Source of the DNA: Nereocystis luetkeana
Lineage: Eukaryota > Sar > Phaeophyceae > Laminariales > Laminariaceae
Reading direction: 5' to 3'
NCBI GenBank assembly: GCA_031213475.1
Contig: JARUPZ010000007.1
Span: 2,315,457-2,379,456 of the forward strand
Length of the DNA: 64,000 nt
The notes beneath the pieces were generated by a model that worked only from the letters and a program-made list of their open reading frames with translations, did not search any database and had not been told where the DNA came from. The position numbers and the translations under genes are program-made. This document shows, in pieces, positions 21,476 through 35,600 of this stretch. Position 1 is the stretch's first letter; every line of letters starts with the position of its first letter.

Positions 21476-24400
21476 ATGGAATTCCTGTCGGCAAGAGGGG
21501 TGGATCAGGATATCTCCTTCAAGGGTGACACTCTTGTTGTAAGTACTGCTGGGGGGGGGAAAAATGCATTGTGTACGCATATAGTTCCCACTCGATTCAG
21601 CAACGATGTAAGCTACTGCCCACATGCCCATATTCAGCAGCACAAGCGAACAAGCAGAGGATCCATTCTCTGTGAGTAGTCTGCACTGAAAGTCGACTGT
21701 CTCAATTAGGCGCCACCTGGTATGTATTTCGTTACGTTTGCTTCCGCGCGAGCAGCCTCTCTCGCCCTACGTATGGCATATCAAAACCTAACAGGTACCG
21801 GCATCTGGTACCGGTATGACCGTAAATATAATAACTGTATAGTCTTTGATAGTAATATTAAACGCTGATTATAATATCGTCCATATTAGTCTCTTCTACG
21901 AGTACAGAGCCCCACCTATTTATTACCAGGTATATCGGAGGTACTCGTACCACGGACCTGTTTTGAGACTTGACAACAGAAGCAAACACAGAAGCAGAGT
22001 TTGGGTCATCGCTGGCGCAGGTGAGGCAGCGACGCCCTACGCGGCGGTGGGCCTATTTCGTTTTGCCAGAGGTGAAGTCGTGCTTAACAACTTCAGCAGT
22101 TTCGGCAGCGACGATCCTTGCCCCGAGTGAATAAACTTGAGGTGAACTCCACTCTAGGCTGTTTGTTTCCTACGACGCTGTTCGATTTCGAGCTCCAGAT
22201 TTTTTTTTGTCGTAGTCCCAAAAATGAAAGCATCTGCCTACCGGTATCCAGTCCGAATGTGCAAAATCGGACCATAATTTTTTCGATTTGAGAAACCGAT
22301 GGCCCAAGTCGTCGGATTTTGGCCCAACTGAAATCCGACGAATTGGGCCATCATATTTTCTATTTTCGAATTGAAAAATGGCATGGTCTCTCAATTCAAG
22401 ATGTTATCCAAGCAAGCAAGCAGCAGCAGAATGATCGACGAGTTGGATGGTGACAGCGACGTTGCTTTGCGCCTGACGCGCAGTCGGCGATCGGCGCGTC
22501 ACTCCGCTTTGGCTTTCTACGATAGAGGTAGCACATTTCCGCTAAAAGTTTCTGGATGACGGGTCTCCTTAACCCGAACTCGTCGGAATGCCATTCTTGT
22601 TTCGAAAATTGACGATTTTGTATACTTGGGACATGGGATTATTTATCGGGACATGAAATTTAATTTTTGCTGAAGTCAGTTTTCCGGTGAGGTATGGAGC
22701 TCCTCAAGTGAGGAGCCTCAGAAAACTCGCCTCCGAAAACTCAGGGTGAACCTCTATCGTAGAACACCATGCCAGACAACAGTCGGCTAGCGCAGGCTCG
22801 GGCCTAGAGACCATGAGAAGCGCGCTCGGCGCGCACCTCTCCCTGCTGGATACGTACTCGTAGACTACAGCAGCATCAGCATGCAGTCATTCAGCGATGC
22901 TGGGCTCAAATGTTTCATTGTGTCAAAATACAAAATACCAAGACAGGTTGATTCGAGCGCAGTCGGCATGTCTCTTCGCCTCTAGACCAGAGGCAGTCGG
23001 CAGAGATTCGGACTATTGGGTTCTAGGCCCAGTGCAGCGCACTCGGCGCGCCTCTTCGCGGCGCCAGACCGCAACAACAGCAGTTGGTCTCGGGGTCTGC
23101 TCGAATATCTGCACGTACAACAAAATCCGTTTTTTTTTTCGCGTACTATCTCGATTCGCGGACTTCACAGAAGAACAAGCGATTAGGGGCATCACCTGAA
23201 GCTCAAAAATCTGAGCCGCGCTAAAAAAAACAGCCTCAAAAAATCTACTTCGAGGGCGTTGCCCACTGCGAACACCTGGTACGTCTTGGTACGTCGTAAA
23301 AAAAAAGTTGTCGGCGACCGTCATGACACGCGGCTTGCAGGTTGGCATGGCTGGAATGGTGGGTTCAGACGCGAAGCCGAGAGGTGAAGGAGCGGGGGAA
23401 GATGGAGTAATGTTTTCTTTGGCACCCCTCGCAAGACATACCCCACTTGTCCAATGACTTCACACACTCGCGGTTTTAACTTAAGCGCCGCCCCCAAAAA
23501 ACAGCACGACCGAGGGGAAACTGGGTCGCCAGACAGGCCATAATGTTTCCCAACTTGTGGTGGCCAAACCCGGAGCTACGACTGCCCCCATGTTTATAAT
23601 GACGCCGACGACTACCGCGTTGAATCCAGTGAAACAATCTTTTCGCGGGGGTGAAGGGTCGCCACGTGGAACGGGGCCAGCGTGATCGGGACTTGCGCGC
23701 TGAATTGGAAAGCTCTGTGCTAGTTTCCTTCGGCAGAAAATTCCACGACGGCCGGTCCAGACAGCTGACCTTAATTGTACATGCCGTGCATACGATCGCC
23801 GCAAACGCGCTCAATACAGCTGACGATCCGAACATCGCTCGGCACGCTCCGGACGTACTGTTTCACGTGTCGTCCAAACGGGGCAATCCAATCGCGATGC
23901 CGGTGAACGGGATCCGTGCCGCCCACTATCGCGCCCGCAACGACCGAAGCGAACCACGGAGACCGTCGCTGATCTGAACAAACCCGAACACGTTCGACGG
24001 GTTGTGCATTTTGGGCACCGGCGAAAGCTGCGAGAGAAGCTCGAAACTCGTGTTCAGAAGGGGCGACCGAACCCGTGCCTGAACCGCGCTCTCCGCGACC
24101 GGAGGCGACGACGGAAATTGGGACCCCGCATTGAACGCCGCGGCAAAGCACTTTGTTGAGCGGCTCTGGGGTATGTGTTCGGCGGCGGCGGCGGCGGTGG
24201 TTCTCCAGGTGGCCCGTAGTGCGTAGGCGTCGGATGTGGTGTGTCTCTCCCGTGCATCGTCGGGGGCGGTGGCGGCGTTGCGTTATCGTACGTAGGCGGT
24301 GGTGGTGGTGGTGGTGGTGGTGGGGATGAGGGTAGTGGTGCGTAGCCGTACGTAGGTGTTGATGGCGCCGTGTTCTGAGCGATACGCTGGTGGTGCGCAA

Positions 24401-26598
24401 GCCCAGAGAATTCCGGCGGCGGAACTTTGTTGCTGTGAAAAGAAGCGCAGTTGTACTACTGTAGCTCGTAGCAAAAACGCGGTGGTGGGGGGTGTGGTGT
24501 CGCCGAGTGGGGGACGGGCTCGAAAACTGTCTTGGAAACAGAGCCCTTCCCCGCCTGGCGTCCCGGGGAAACCGAACCGAGCTGTGCGGCGCAGCCGGCG
24601 AGCCGGCCTCGAGACGCATCTGGGCGAACTCACTATCCATAGCGACCTCGACTCGGGGCGGCAAACCGGCAAGGATCGGAGGACGAGGGGGGGCTATAGA
24701 CGGCAGCAGCGGCGGCCCGGACCGCCCGCTCCTGTACAGGCAGTGTAAAACTCTTCTCTGCCTCAGAAATCATAGAAGAGGGGCAGCTCTCCTCGCAGCA
24801 AGGGGGGCATAGTGGTGGTTGGCGGTCGCTGTGTGCCGGCGGAACGCGAATCCGCGCGAGTCGACGCGGCCGGTCGGCACGTGGCCCGGTGTGACAGAGG
24901 CAGCAACAATGGGAGACCGCTCGGTGCATTGCCAGTACGCTCAACGACCCGCCCACTGGATGACACCAGAGCGGAAACGGAACCAGGCGATGTGGGAGCG
25001 GAAAAACGGGCTACTACAGCGCGGTGCATGTGCGACATCATCCGAGCCGCGTTCAACGCCCACGGTGCCGGGCCAGCATCAGCGACCCGGCGCCGCGTCG
25101 AGGCAACCTCGCCGACCGCGCGGTCACCTGGGCCAGCTCGAGCCCCAACTCCCGCTGAGCCGCCACGGCCGCCGCCCGTCGAGCTCGCAAGGCCTTCACC
25201 CTACCCTGGGGTCTTTCTCGCGGCAGCCTGGGCCGAACGGCCCTTGCCCCGGATGTGACGATCGTGGTGACGCGCAGCTTCCTGAACGCGCAGCAGGTTC
25301 GCCGCATCAGAACGTTGCAGTGCATGACACCACCGTTTCTCGGATGGGCGCGCGCGTCCGAGCGCTGTCGCTCCCGTCCGTGGCGGACGCACAGGCCAAC
25401 AGCCTGCTGCGCGCACAGGTAGCAGCGCGCAAAAAACCACGATGGTCGCATTCACGATAAGGACCGCCGCGACGGTACACGACCTCCTTGCTTTTCAAGC
25501 ATTCATGCGGGTAGTCTCGTTTTTGTTTGTTTTGCCTTTTGTTGCCGTCTGTTGTGTAATATAGTACGGTGTACAACCAGCCGAGATTCGAAACCCATCG
25601 CTAAACCGCCAGCAGACTGGCGGTCTACCACGTTAGACTTCCGCTCTCTACTGGTACTGTTTCAACCGTCGGAAAGATAAACGGTCTGCAGACAGATCAT
25701 TTACAGACAGGTCATCTACAGATAGATCGTCTAAAGAGATAGCATCTACTACTAAATCATCTACAGATAGGCCATCTGCAGATAGATAATCTATTTAATA
25801 GTCATCTAGATCATCTGCATATAAATCATCTAGATCATATACAGATAGATGAGATGATCTATCATCAGCTCATCTAGATTATGTAGATATAGATGATCTA
25901 GTTCCTCTAGATCCTAAGCTGCCGTCATGAAGTGTTGCCAAGGATCTGTATAGAACAGATCCAACCCAGGAGTACAGATCCAACCCAGGAAGCATGTCCT
26001 AGATCATGCAGACTATACGGTTCCCACCGTGCAACCACATGAGCTAGATCATACAGATCATACAGATCATACAGATCCGGAAGCTGTCTGCCCTTGAAGA
26101 TCTCAATAATATAAGGTGGATATCGGTGACCCGTCCGAATTTTGTTGCATTTCTAGTAACATGAACCCTCGCTTTTTCCGTGCAGGTGCCGATTGTGAGC
26201 ACGGGCAACGTTGGTCAGCTAGCGGTCGACTTGTTTCTCAGCTCCGGACGAGCGGAGGTGAGTACACCTGTGCTATTTTACCGTAAAAATGTGCCGGCCA
26301 CAGTATACCGTAAGATACAACACTGGTAAGATGCTATGAACCTGGTATGCCGTACGATTCGGTGCTAGAAGCTATCACCAGGTATACCGAAAGCTAGGCT
26401 ACCGTGGATGTTGTCATACCTGTAGCCTTGAATATTCTAACTTTTCGGTCGTCATTGTTGTCAAATGTCGAGGTATCGATACGCACAGGTACACACAGCA
26501 GTGATTTGTTGTTTGTCGTTGGTGCCGTTCTGCTGGCGGAACGTTGAATGCCGCGAACCACAGTTCTGTTCGTGTTTGTGTAGTCTAGTAGTAGTAGC

Positions 26599-26639
<41 letters not shown>

Positions 26640-29600
26640 CAGCGGTAGTAGTATTAATATTAATAGTAGTAACAGAGAGAGCAGCAGCAGCAATGATAAT
26701 AGTATCCGTTTTATCGTCTTACGGCAAAGGGGGGGGGGGGGGTATCAGGCGCCCCTTCCACCACCTACCCTCCGATTTGCACTCATGGCAGTAATCAACC
26801 TCACCTGCAGTGCAACACTTCACATTTTCAGAGTTACTTGCCTCGCTCCTTTTGCCCACCGTGATGCCGACCCTCCAATGTCGGCCCGCCCGCCCGCCCG
26901 GTCCTCGTTTGTTTTTGTGCCGTTTCGTGTGTAACGGCTTGTGTCGTTTCGTGTTCCGGCCACCGTGGTTCCGACACCAATCAATACCCACCCGCCCGGT
27001 TCTCGTTTGTTTTTATGCCGTTTCGTGTGTAACGGCTTGTGCCGTTTCGTGTGTAACGACTCGTGTCGTTTCGTGTGTAACGGCGACAACGGGCTCCTCT
27101 TCTTTTCACGACTCGCCGCGTGCCGCGTGTGTCGGACGACGGAAGTCGCCGCCGCTGGTGAAGAAAGTGGGCTACCTCGATACTGAAGTCGTGGTGGGTG
27201 GGACTCTTCTTCTTTTTTCTCGGGGTCGCACGGTTCTTTTCTCGCCTCGTTCGTTTCCGTGCGCTGTGTTGTTTGTGAAGTGTTTTGAAAATCCGGTGTT
27301 CGAGGATGATTTTTCGGGAGAGGTGTCGAGTGCGTTTAATTTTTGTTACTTCAGTCCGCGTCAGGTGTTTTGGAGTGTGCTGTCAATCGATGCAGTGCGC
27401 CACATTTTGTGTTGAGAAATTGGTACTTGTAACTTTCAGGCCTACCGGTAATATGTTTCGAAATTTAAGAATTCGCAGGTAACTATTTGTGCTCAGCGAG
27501 AAACAGCTCTCTAAATCTTGAACAATGGCATGATATTGCGTATGCTCTACGTTGGCGTCACAATAAGCCGCGAGCCTTGGCCCAAACAGGGTATTCTTAT
27601 GAATGGGTGCTGTCGCACGTCAACTGTCGACGCTTGCGTTCGACCGCATTTTGACAGTCTCAGCTTCACGAGCTGGTTGATATCGACGTTTACGTGGCTT
27701 CAACTATTACGGGGGGGCCTTGAGTAAATAGGGACCTACGGTATCCCAAAAACCTACCGGTACATAGCTACCTATTTTTACTAACAATATTTGGTCCTAT
27801 TTACTATGGTCCCCCGTAATATTAACCCTTTTAATGTTTTTTAGGGCTGCAGTCAGTCCCGTGTTGAGGACAGACTGCTTGGCATTCGAGTGGTTCGTTC
27901 CCCTAGACGGGACTGACCGCAGTTTTTTGCCCTACAAGGGTGCAATTGGCACCGTCTTGGGGCTTCAGAGGGGGGGAGGGTTAACCCCTTTTAGAACTGC
28001 AGTCCCGTTTTGGGGACGATCCACTCAAATTCTAAGTAGTTTTTTCCCAAAACGGGACTGCGGTCCTATTATAAAAGGGTTGAAAAGTATTCGCACACCT
28101 CGACAGCCCATGATCTATACGAAGTATATAGATATATACCAGGTATACATATATACCTGGTATGGTATACCACTCTGTCCCTTAGCATAGGGGCCTTTTG
28201 TATTGAATACTGGTATGGTATACCACTCTGTCCTTTTCATAGGGACCTTTTTTATTGAATACTGGTATATAAATGGTCCTTATATTTCCGGACAGAGTTG
28301 TATTGCGTACTGCTGTTGATCATCTACAGCAGTAGTTCCTCACCTGCTGTTTATCCCGAAACCATTTCGACCTCACAAGCTGCTTGGTATCAATTGCTGT
28401 TAACTGTTAACCCTGTCAACCTTTTTAGTACCGCAGTCCCGTTTTGGGGACAAACTACTCGGAGTTTGAGTTATTTGCCCACAAAATGGGACTGCAGGCC
28501 TAAAAGGGGTGGGGGGCTTCAGGGCGAAAAAACGAACAACAAAGAGCACAAGGTATGGTTGAAGCATTGCCCACTGCTTGGTTGTTTGATGATCATTTTC
28601 TTGTGACCGAAACTATGTACGAGCACAAAAATGAACGGGGAAGGAGCTGTACGGCATGGTTTGGGGGTGGAGCACGGGGGTTTGCTCGTCATGCTACCGC
28701 TCGCTCACACCAACAGAGTTGATGGCTGATTGTTAGGGCTGGACACTGGCTGACTCAGTCAGTAGCGAATATAATACTGTTGCTGTCAGAATCAATCAGT
28801 ATACGATACTGGATTGCAGCGGCAAGCTGTCTCTCCTCTCTGTTGCCGAAACGCATCTACTGTAGTGTGTTCCCGTACTACAAAAGATGGCGTGTTTATT
28901 GGGGTTGCGCGTGATGAATAAACTACTGGCGAATACACCGGCCAGGTCAATCAGTAGGTTGCTACTGCCAGTACGTACTGTTTTGCCAGTACACACTCCT
29001 GTGGCAGTGCACAGCCCTACTGACGGTTTCATTTTAGTACCCGGATATCGAGCGCCAGAACGGAAGGAGCTGTACTTCGTACGACACGGTGCGGTGGGCA
29101 CAGCAGCATACGGCAGTACTCACGGTGCCGCTGCTCGACCACTCTATTACGGGGGGCCATAGTTAATAGGACCTATGGTATACATAAAAACCTACCAGGT
29201 ACCAGGTATGTATTTAACCATATTACTAACAATATTTGGTCCTAGTAACCATGGCCCCTCGTAATATTAATAGGGTGTTCGCGAATAGTTTCGGTTGGAA
29301 CCAAATTATGTTGGGTTTCTTGTGGTCTGTTGTTTCTCCTGTGTAAAAAGGAACCCAAACCATGGAACCTTCCTGAGAGGTAACTGCCCAATCTAACCCA
29401 AGAGTAAGTAGGTGATAAGCACCGGCCGGATGAAGGGACGACAGACACCTAGCTGTGACCACCGCTTATCCAGAAGAATATCGCTGAGGGTAAAACCTCC
29501 CGCCAGTACGAGTTAAGCTGGAAAGTGAAAGTGAAATGATACAAAATTTTTTTTAGGTAAATGTGGCAATTCGGCCGCCTTGTGCTGATCGTCCTTGGGT

Positions 29601-32600
29601 TGGGTTAGCTCTTGAAGAGGCTCCGTGAGTTGGGGTCTTTTCGACAGGATTACCAGACCATAAGAAACCCACGCCCAAATTGGTTCCAACCAAAATGTTT
29701 GCGAGTATCCCATACGGTACTAAGTATCAATATTTCTGTAAGTTGGTGAGGTCGCACGCACCTCTCTCATTTTTTTTGTGATCGTTTTTCTTAGAGTCGA
29801 GCGTCCAGAATCCGTAAGAAGGGTCACGTTTTCAACGCAAACGAATATGTAAACGTTGTACCGGAGTTGGAATCAGAGTTGTGTATATCATATTGGCAGG
29901 CTTCGCAGTGGCATATCGTATAGCACTATCACCCTAGGGTGATAAGATAACACACCCCCTCATCGGACGATTTTTCGAAGGCTGATGTGGTTTCTCAACA
30001 ACGGGGAGGGAGGGCGTACCGAGTACGACCAGCGATGCGTCCATGCAACCTTTTCAACGAAATATTTCCACAGCCACCGTTATCGTTGTGTGTACCCGTA
30101 CCCCTCCCCCCCCTCCCCATGTTTTTGGGAACGCCGGGTCTAAAATCCGTCCCAGGGTGTGTGTTGTTTTATCACCCAGTGTGATAGTTTTACACGGTAG
30201 AAGCGGCGTTCCCGCGTTGTGTTACGAGTGTGAAATTTAAGCACTGCGATGATGTCGCACGGGGGGGGGGGGGGGGGGGGGGGGTGCCCTCTTATTATTT
30301 TCGGGGCGGCGTCTGCTCAGTCGGTCGATGACACGCGAACCTTAGCCGGCAATAACGGGGGCAGCGGTCTCCGACTCTTCGCACTTCATGCGGTATATCA
30401 GGTAGAAGAGTTGACACGTCGGATAGGTCACCGATGACGCGGTTCACGATCCAGATGATTGAGGACAGATAGATGTGTTCCTGATCTGTGTGACCTATCC
30501 GTAGCTCTAGCGCTGTCGGGTGGTCGAGCCGTCCAAGTCTGCATGATCTCGTCGCGTCAGCTTGCCCGCTAGGTTTTTAGATGTATACGATGCGGACCCT
30601 GCCTGCCCTGCGCAGGGTCTTCCCTAGTGACGGGTCTGCGCGAATACTACAACAACCAAAAAAATATCTGTTTGATAGATCGTGACCTGCAAGGATGTGT
30701 GCTACTGTATGCAGACTCGATACGAAGTTAGGAGTTCAAGGCTCATCGTATAGCAACACGATTGGTGTTGTGTTGTATACCCTTCGATTGATGTGCGATT
30801 ATTTGTTGTTGATTGTCTCTGGCTCGAAAATATAGGGAAAGTTTTGATACATATATTCCATTTGAACGGTCCTTGAAAGTCAGAGTGGTACCGATTGTCT
30901 CTCTGGGCTGAAAAAAAATCAGGACGGACGTTACTGGGTGTACTGGTTTATTGCCGTTCGGTAGAAACAACGGCTTCGGATGTGACGACGCAGCAACTGC
31001 AACTGCAATCGTCCATCAACATGCGAGAACACATTGTTCGCTCGCTCATTGGCGCAGGCTCCGGCGGCCGGGTACGAAGTGTTCGGGCCGGGCCAGCCCC
31101 CTCAGCTGTGCGTTAACCTGGAGCTGCACCGGTTCCCCGGCAGCGGAGTGACGCTCCTGCAGCAACGGGGGGGCGTCCTGCCGGGAGAGGAGCGGGCCTT
31201 CGCCGCACAGCTGGTGGAGTGGTCTCGACGATCGGGGTTCAAGGTGATTCATACAAAATCCCTTTAGTTTTACTGTAGATGCATGTTAACGTGGGGGGGG
31301 GGTATTCACTGTCTTGCGTGGATGTAGTCGTATGACCATGGACCCTCGCATCCCTACAATGCCGGGACGGGGCACGTCGGGCTTTTCAACCGACCAGGCA
31401 GACATTGTTTGCGCCAAGCGCGAAGCGAAGCGCGAGGTGTTGGGCGAGTCGCATGAAGGATGGAATGCATCCTACTATTGTACAGAGTAAGAGCCGTTTG
31501 TGAGGCGGACTTGGCGGATGGATGATGCAGGTAGCTTCAATGAGGTATTTTTATTTTCCTGTGTGGCCACTTCCAGAGACAGTAATGGGGGTACTATGTG
31601 GCTGCCTCGTGGGTGCCTTATAATAACTTTTTATTGAAGATTGGTATATAAATTACCCCTGTATCTCGCGACAGAGTTGTACGTGATACCATCATCCCCC
31701 TTGTGCGGAGTGAAGGTTTTCCACCACGCACAAGAGGGGGGGTTGGGAGGGGGGGGGGGCTTGCTCATGTTTCGCTCGCCTTAGCCGTTTGACCATTGAC
31801 CACGCATTCCTTTCGAGACGGGGCACCCTGCCTACTCCTACCCCACCCTACCCTACCCTATCCTAACCTGCCCTCCCCTCCCCTCCCCCTCCCTCCCCTA
31901 CCTTACCCTACCCTACTCTACCCTACCCTACCCTACCCTACCCTACCCTACCCTACCCTACCCTACCCTTCCCTACCCTACCCTACCCTACCCTATCCTA
32001 CCCTACCATACCCTACCCTATCCTACCCTACCATACCCTACCCTACCCTACCCTACCCTACCCTATCGTATCCTACCCTACCCTACCCTATCCTACACTA
32101 CCCTACCCTATCCTAACGGAACCCCACTCGAACCTGCTACCGCGCGTTCTGCCGCCCGTCCATCCGTCACCCTGTCGGCAGGATATCCTTGCGCTCACGG
32201 GGGCCGACGCCGCGGAGGGGCTGGACCCGACACCCATCGGTCGAGGAGGCATGAAGCGCTTCCGGGCGGGGGGCGTTGTCGGACCGCCACGGGTGAGCGC
32301 ACCACGTTTGGGTAGTCGCGTGTACCGTGGGGACGGAGGGACATGCTGGGGGAGGGCAGGGCGAGGGGGGGAGTAGGAGGAGGAGGAGGAGGGAGCGATC
32401 GAGGAGGAGGAGGAGGAGGAGGAGGAGGAGGGGGGGGGGGGGGGGGTGTATTGTTTTGTTGCTGACGCTGCTGCTGTTGTGTTGTGGTTGTGTGAATTGG
32501 GCGGGGGCGAGAACATGCCAGCTGCTTGCACGACTTTTTTTTTTCCCCCCGTGGTTCTTGTAGTGGTCAACGCCAGCGCCCGCACGTATAGCCGTCAACC

Positions 32601-35600
32601 CCCTCAAGCCACACGCTGCTGCTTACGTGTTTCTGGATTCATTTTTTTTTTTTTTTTTGCGTATTCTTCTTCCGCTGCTGCTGGAGGAGGCCGTCTCACC
32701 GTCTCGAGTCTCTCTCTCTTAATCGCGATAAACCCAACATTAGCCGCTCGCAAGAAACAATAAGCAAGTAATTTCCCCACCGTTCAATTTTGACGCGATT
32801 TCGACCCAACTTCCGGACGAATCAAAACTAAAAGCTGCTGCCGGCTCTCGGCCCCACGCTCCCTCCCCCCCCCCCCCCCCCCCCCCCCGTCTCAAAAGGG
32901 ATGCGTGATCAATGGTCAAAGGACTAAGGCAAGCAACAAATGAGTAACCCCCCCCCCCCCCCCCTTTTCTTCTCGCCCTTGGTTGGTGTAAAACACCGCA
33001 CAGGGAGGGGAATCGGAGGCATCAGCGCCGTGCGCACTGGAAGAGGCGTTGAAAAGCGCGGGGATCGGGGTGTTCGACCCGGCCGGCGTTATGGGGGGGG
33101 GGTGGCCGATGGCGCCCATGGAGGGCGGCGTGCTGGCGGCAGGAGGCATCGGGCTAGAGATGGTTGGAGATGGGGAGGAGGACGAGGAAAGTTTGGCGGT
33201 GCTCCCTGGGGGTGCGGAGGTGCGGTGCTGACTCTTGTCGTCGTGTTTTCCCCCCTCTTGCCACGGCTGTCTTGCGAATGAGGCATGCCTTGGCTGCACT
33301 ATCACCCGGGTTATAAGATAGGACACCCCCTCGGATTTTCTCTCGACGACAGGGGAGGTGTAAACGCTTGTGATAGGCAATACGTCTATTAATACATGGA
33401 AATATACCGTCGAGATTTTTTCTTGACGGAAGCCACCGTTTTCCATGTAATCCCCCCCCCCCCCCTCTTGAGGCATGGTTTGGAAAATATCGGCTCGGAA
33501 AATTCGTCCCGAGAGGGTGTGTTATCTTATCACCCGTGTGTTCCCTTATCACCCGTGTGTTGTCTTGTCACCCATGTGTTGTCTTATCACCCGTGTATTG
33601 TCTTATCACCCATGTGTTGTCTTATCACCCGTGTATTGTCTTATCACCCATGTGTTATCTTGTCACCCGTGTGTTATCTTATCACCCATGTGTCATCTTA
33701 TCACCCATGTGTTATCTTATCACCCGTGTGTTATCTCGTTACCCGTGTGTGTCATCTTATCACCCATGTGTTATCTTATCACCCGTGTGTTATCTCGTTA
33801 CCCGTGTCCCATGTGTTATCATATCACCCGTGTGTTATATTTTATCACCCGTGTGTTGTATCGTATCGCCCGTGTGTTACGTAGGCTCTAGAGTCGAGCG
33901 TTTGTTCTACCATTGTGTCGGAGCTGGGCCAAGCCGCCGCCAAACACGACTCTCCTGTCCCGTATTGGCGTCGGCCTGCAACGAGGACCACCCTCAACAC
34001 AACGCCGATGACGAACGCGACGAGCACCCGTGTACTGCTGTATAACTCTCGGTGTTGTTGCAGGGGTTTCCAAGACTTCCCGCCCTGCCTTCGGGGACAG
34101 GCGTGGCGGGCAGCCTGTGCGCGGAGGCGTCGGCTGCCGCAGCAGAAGGGACGGGTTCTTCGCCTCCTCTGGTGGTACTTCTTCGTTTCTGCAGCGAGGG
34201 CGACAATGCCCCCGACGCGATTGCGTTGGCGCAAGCCGTAAACGACACGCTGAGGCTTCTTCCGGGAGGGGACGGAGGGGAAGGGTCCCCCGGGGGTAAG
34301 CCGTGGAATCGTATCGTTTTGTTCCGGTTTTGCTGTGATACACCACCCTTCACGGAAATAAAAGGACCAGTGGGATGCAAGTATCAACGCGTGACAGTGC
34401 TTACATTTCTCTACCGTTTTCGCGCGGTCCTTGACTCCTGTACTGCCGCCAAAAAAAAAAACTGGTATATTTTACCCCAAAAAGCGGGCGCGGGCGGAAA
34501 GGGGACGCATAGGCCATGTGTGTATGTGCGCACAGCGGCGATGGTGTGGGACACGGAGGTTAAGAAAAAACTCTTTGTGTTTCCGCCCCCCCCCCCCCGT
34601 GTTTTTTTTTTGTTGCGTGCATGGGTTTTGTCAAAAGTTATTTCGCGTGATCCTTGTGTTTTCACGTGCCCTTCTGCCTGAACTCTGGCACGGGCTCTGT
34701 GTTGTCTGATTTGCGCCTTCATGCCCGTTTTGTTGTCGTGCGTCTGCTTTTTTTGCCGAATTATGCCGTGTGCCGTTGTGTTCATACTCTGACGTTTGTA
34801 GTTAGCCCGATACTCCGAATAAGTACCCCCCCTTGCGCCGTTTTGTCCGAATTCTGCTCACGCGCCAATTTTTCCGAGTTCCGCGTTTTTTTTTTTTTTT
34901 TTTTCCGAACTCTGGGCGTGCGCCATGTTCAGCATTAAAACAAATGTCGATGTGTCGTTTTCTCTGTCCATTAAGCACATTTCTCTTCAAATTCTGGCTA
35001 TAGGCGCATATTTTACAAGCCCTATCCTACTAGCGCTATTTTGTCCTAACTCTGCTGTGAAAACGTTTCCCCCCAAACTCTGCCCAATACCACCGTCTTG
35101 TCCGATTTCTGCCATTGGCGCCGTTTTCTCCGAATTTCGCCATGGGCGCCTTTTGTCCGAACTCTGCCTATGGACGCCTTTTCTCCGAGTTCTGCGTATC
35201 GACGCCTTTTCTCCGAATTCTGCTCATTAGCTTCGCTCTCTCCGAATTCTGCCATGAACGCCTTTTTTTCGCCGATTCGCGCCGAATTTTATCCGATTTC
35301 TGCCCGTGATATAGCGCCGTTTTACCCGAATTTCGCCATGGGCGCCTTTTATCCGAACTCTGCCCATCGACGCCTTTTCTCCGAATTCTGCGTATCGACG
35401 CCTTTTCTCCGAATTCTTCTTCGCTTTCTCCGAATTCTGCCATGAGCGCCTTTTTTTTGCCTGTTCGCGCCGTTTTTTATCCGATTCCTGCCCATGATAT
35501 AATATTGCCGTTCTACCCGAATTTCGCCATATGCGTGTCGTTTTCTCCAAATTCTGCGCTTGAGGGCCGTTTTCTCCGATTTATGTCAATGAGGCCGTTT

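Noticed and set aside
25563-25645. Functional tRNA gene
   Set aside because: No pairing acceptor stem and an anticodon loop of the wrong size.
29040-29140. ELYFVRHG, resembling a phosphoglycerate-mutase RHG motif
   Set aside because: No further domain parts, no splice partners, and a MITE-1 copy follows directly. Likely chance.
31838-32115. Telomere
   Set aside because: Unit is CCCTA, imperfect, and flanked on both sides by PAC2 exons, so it is interstitial.
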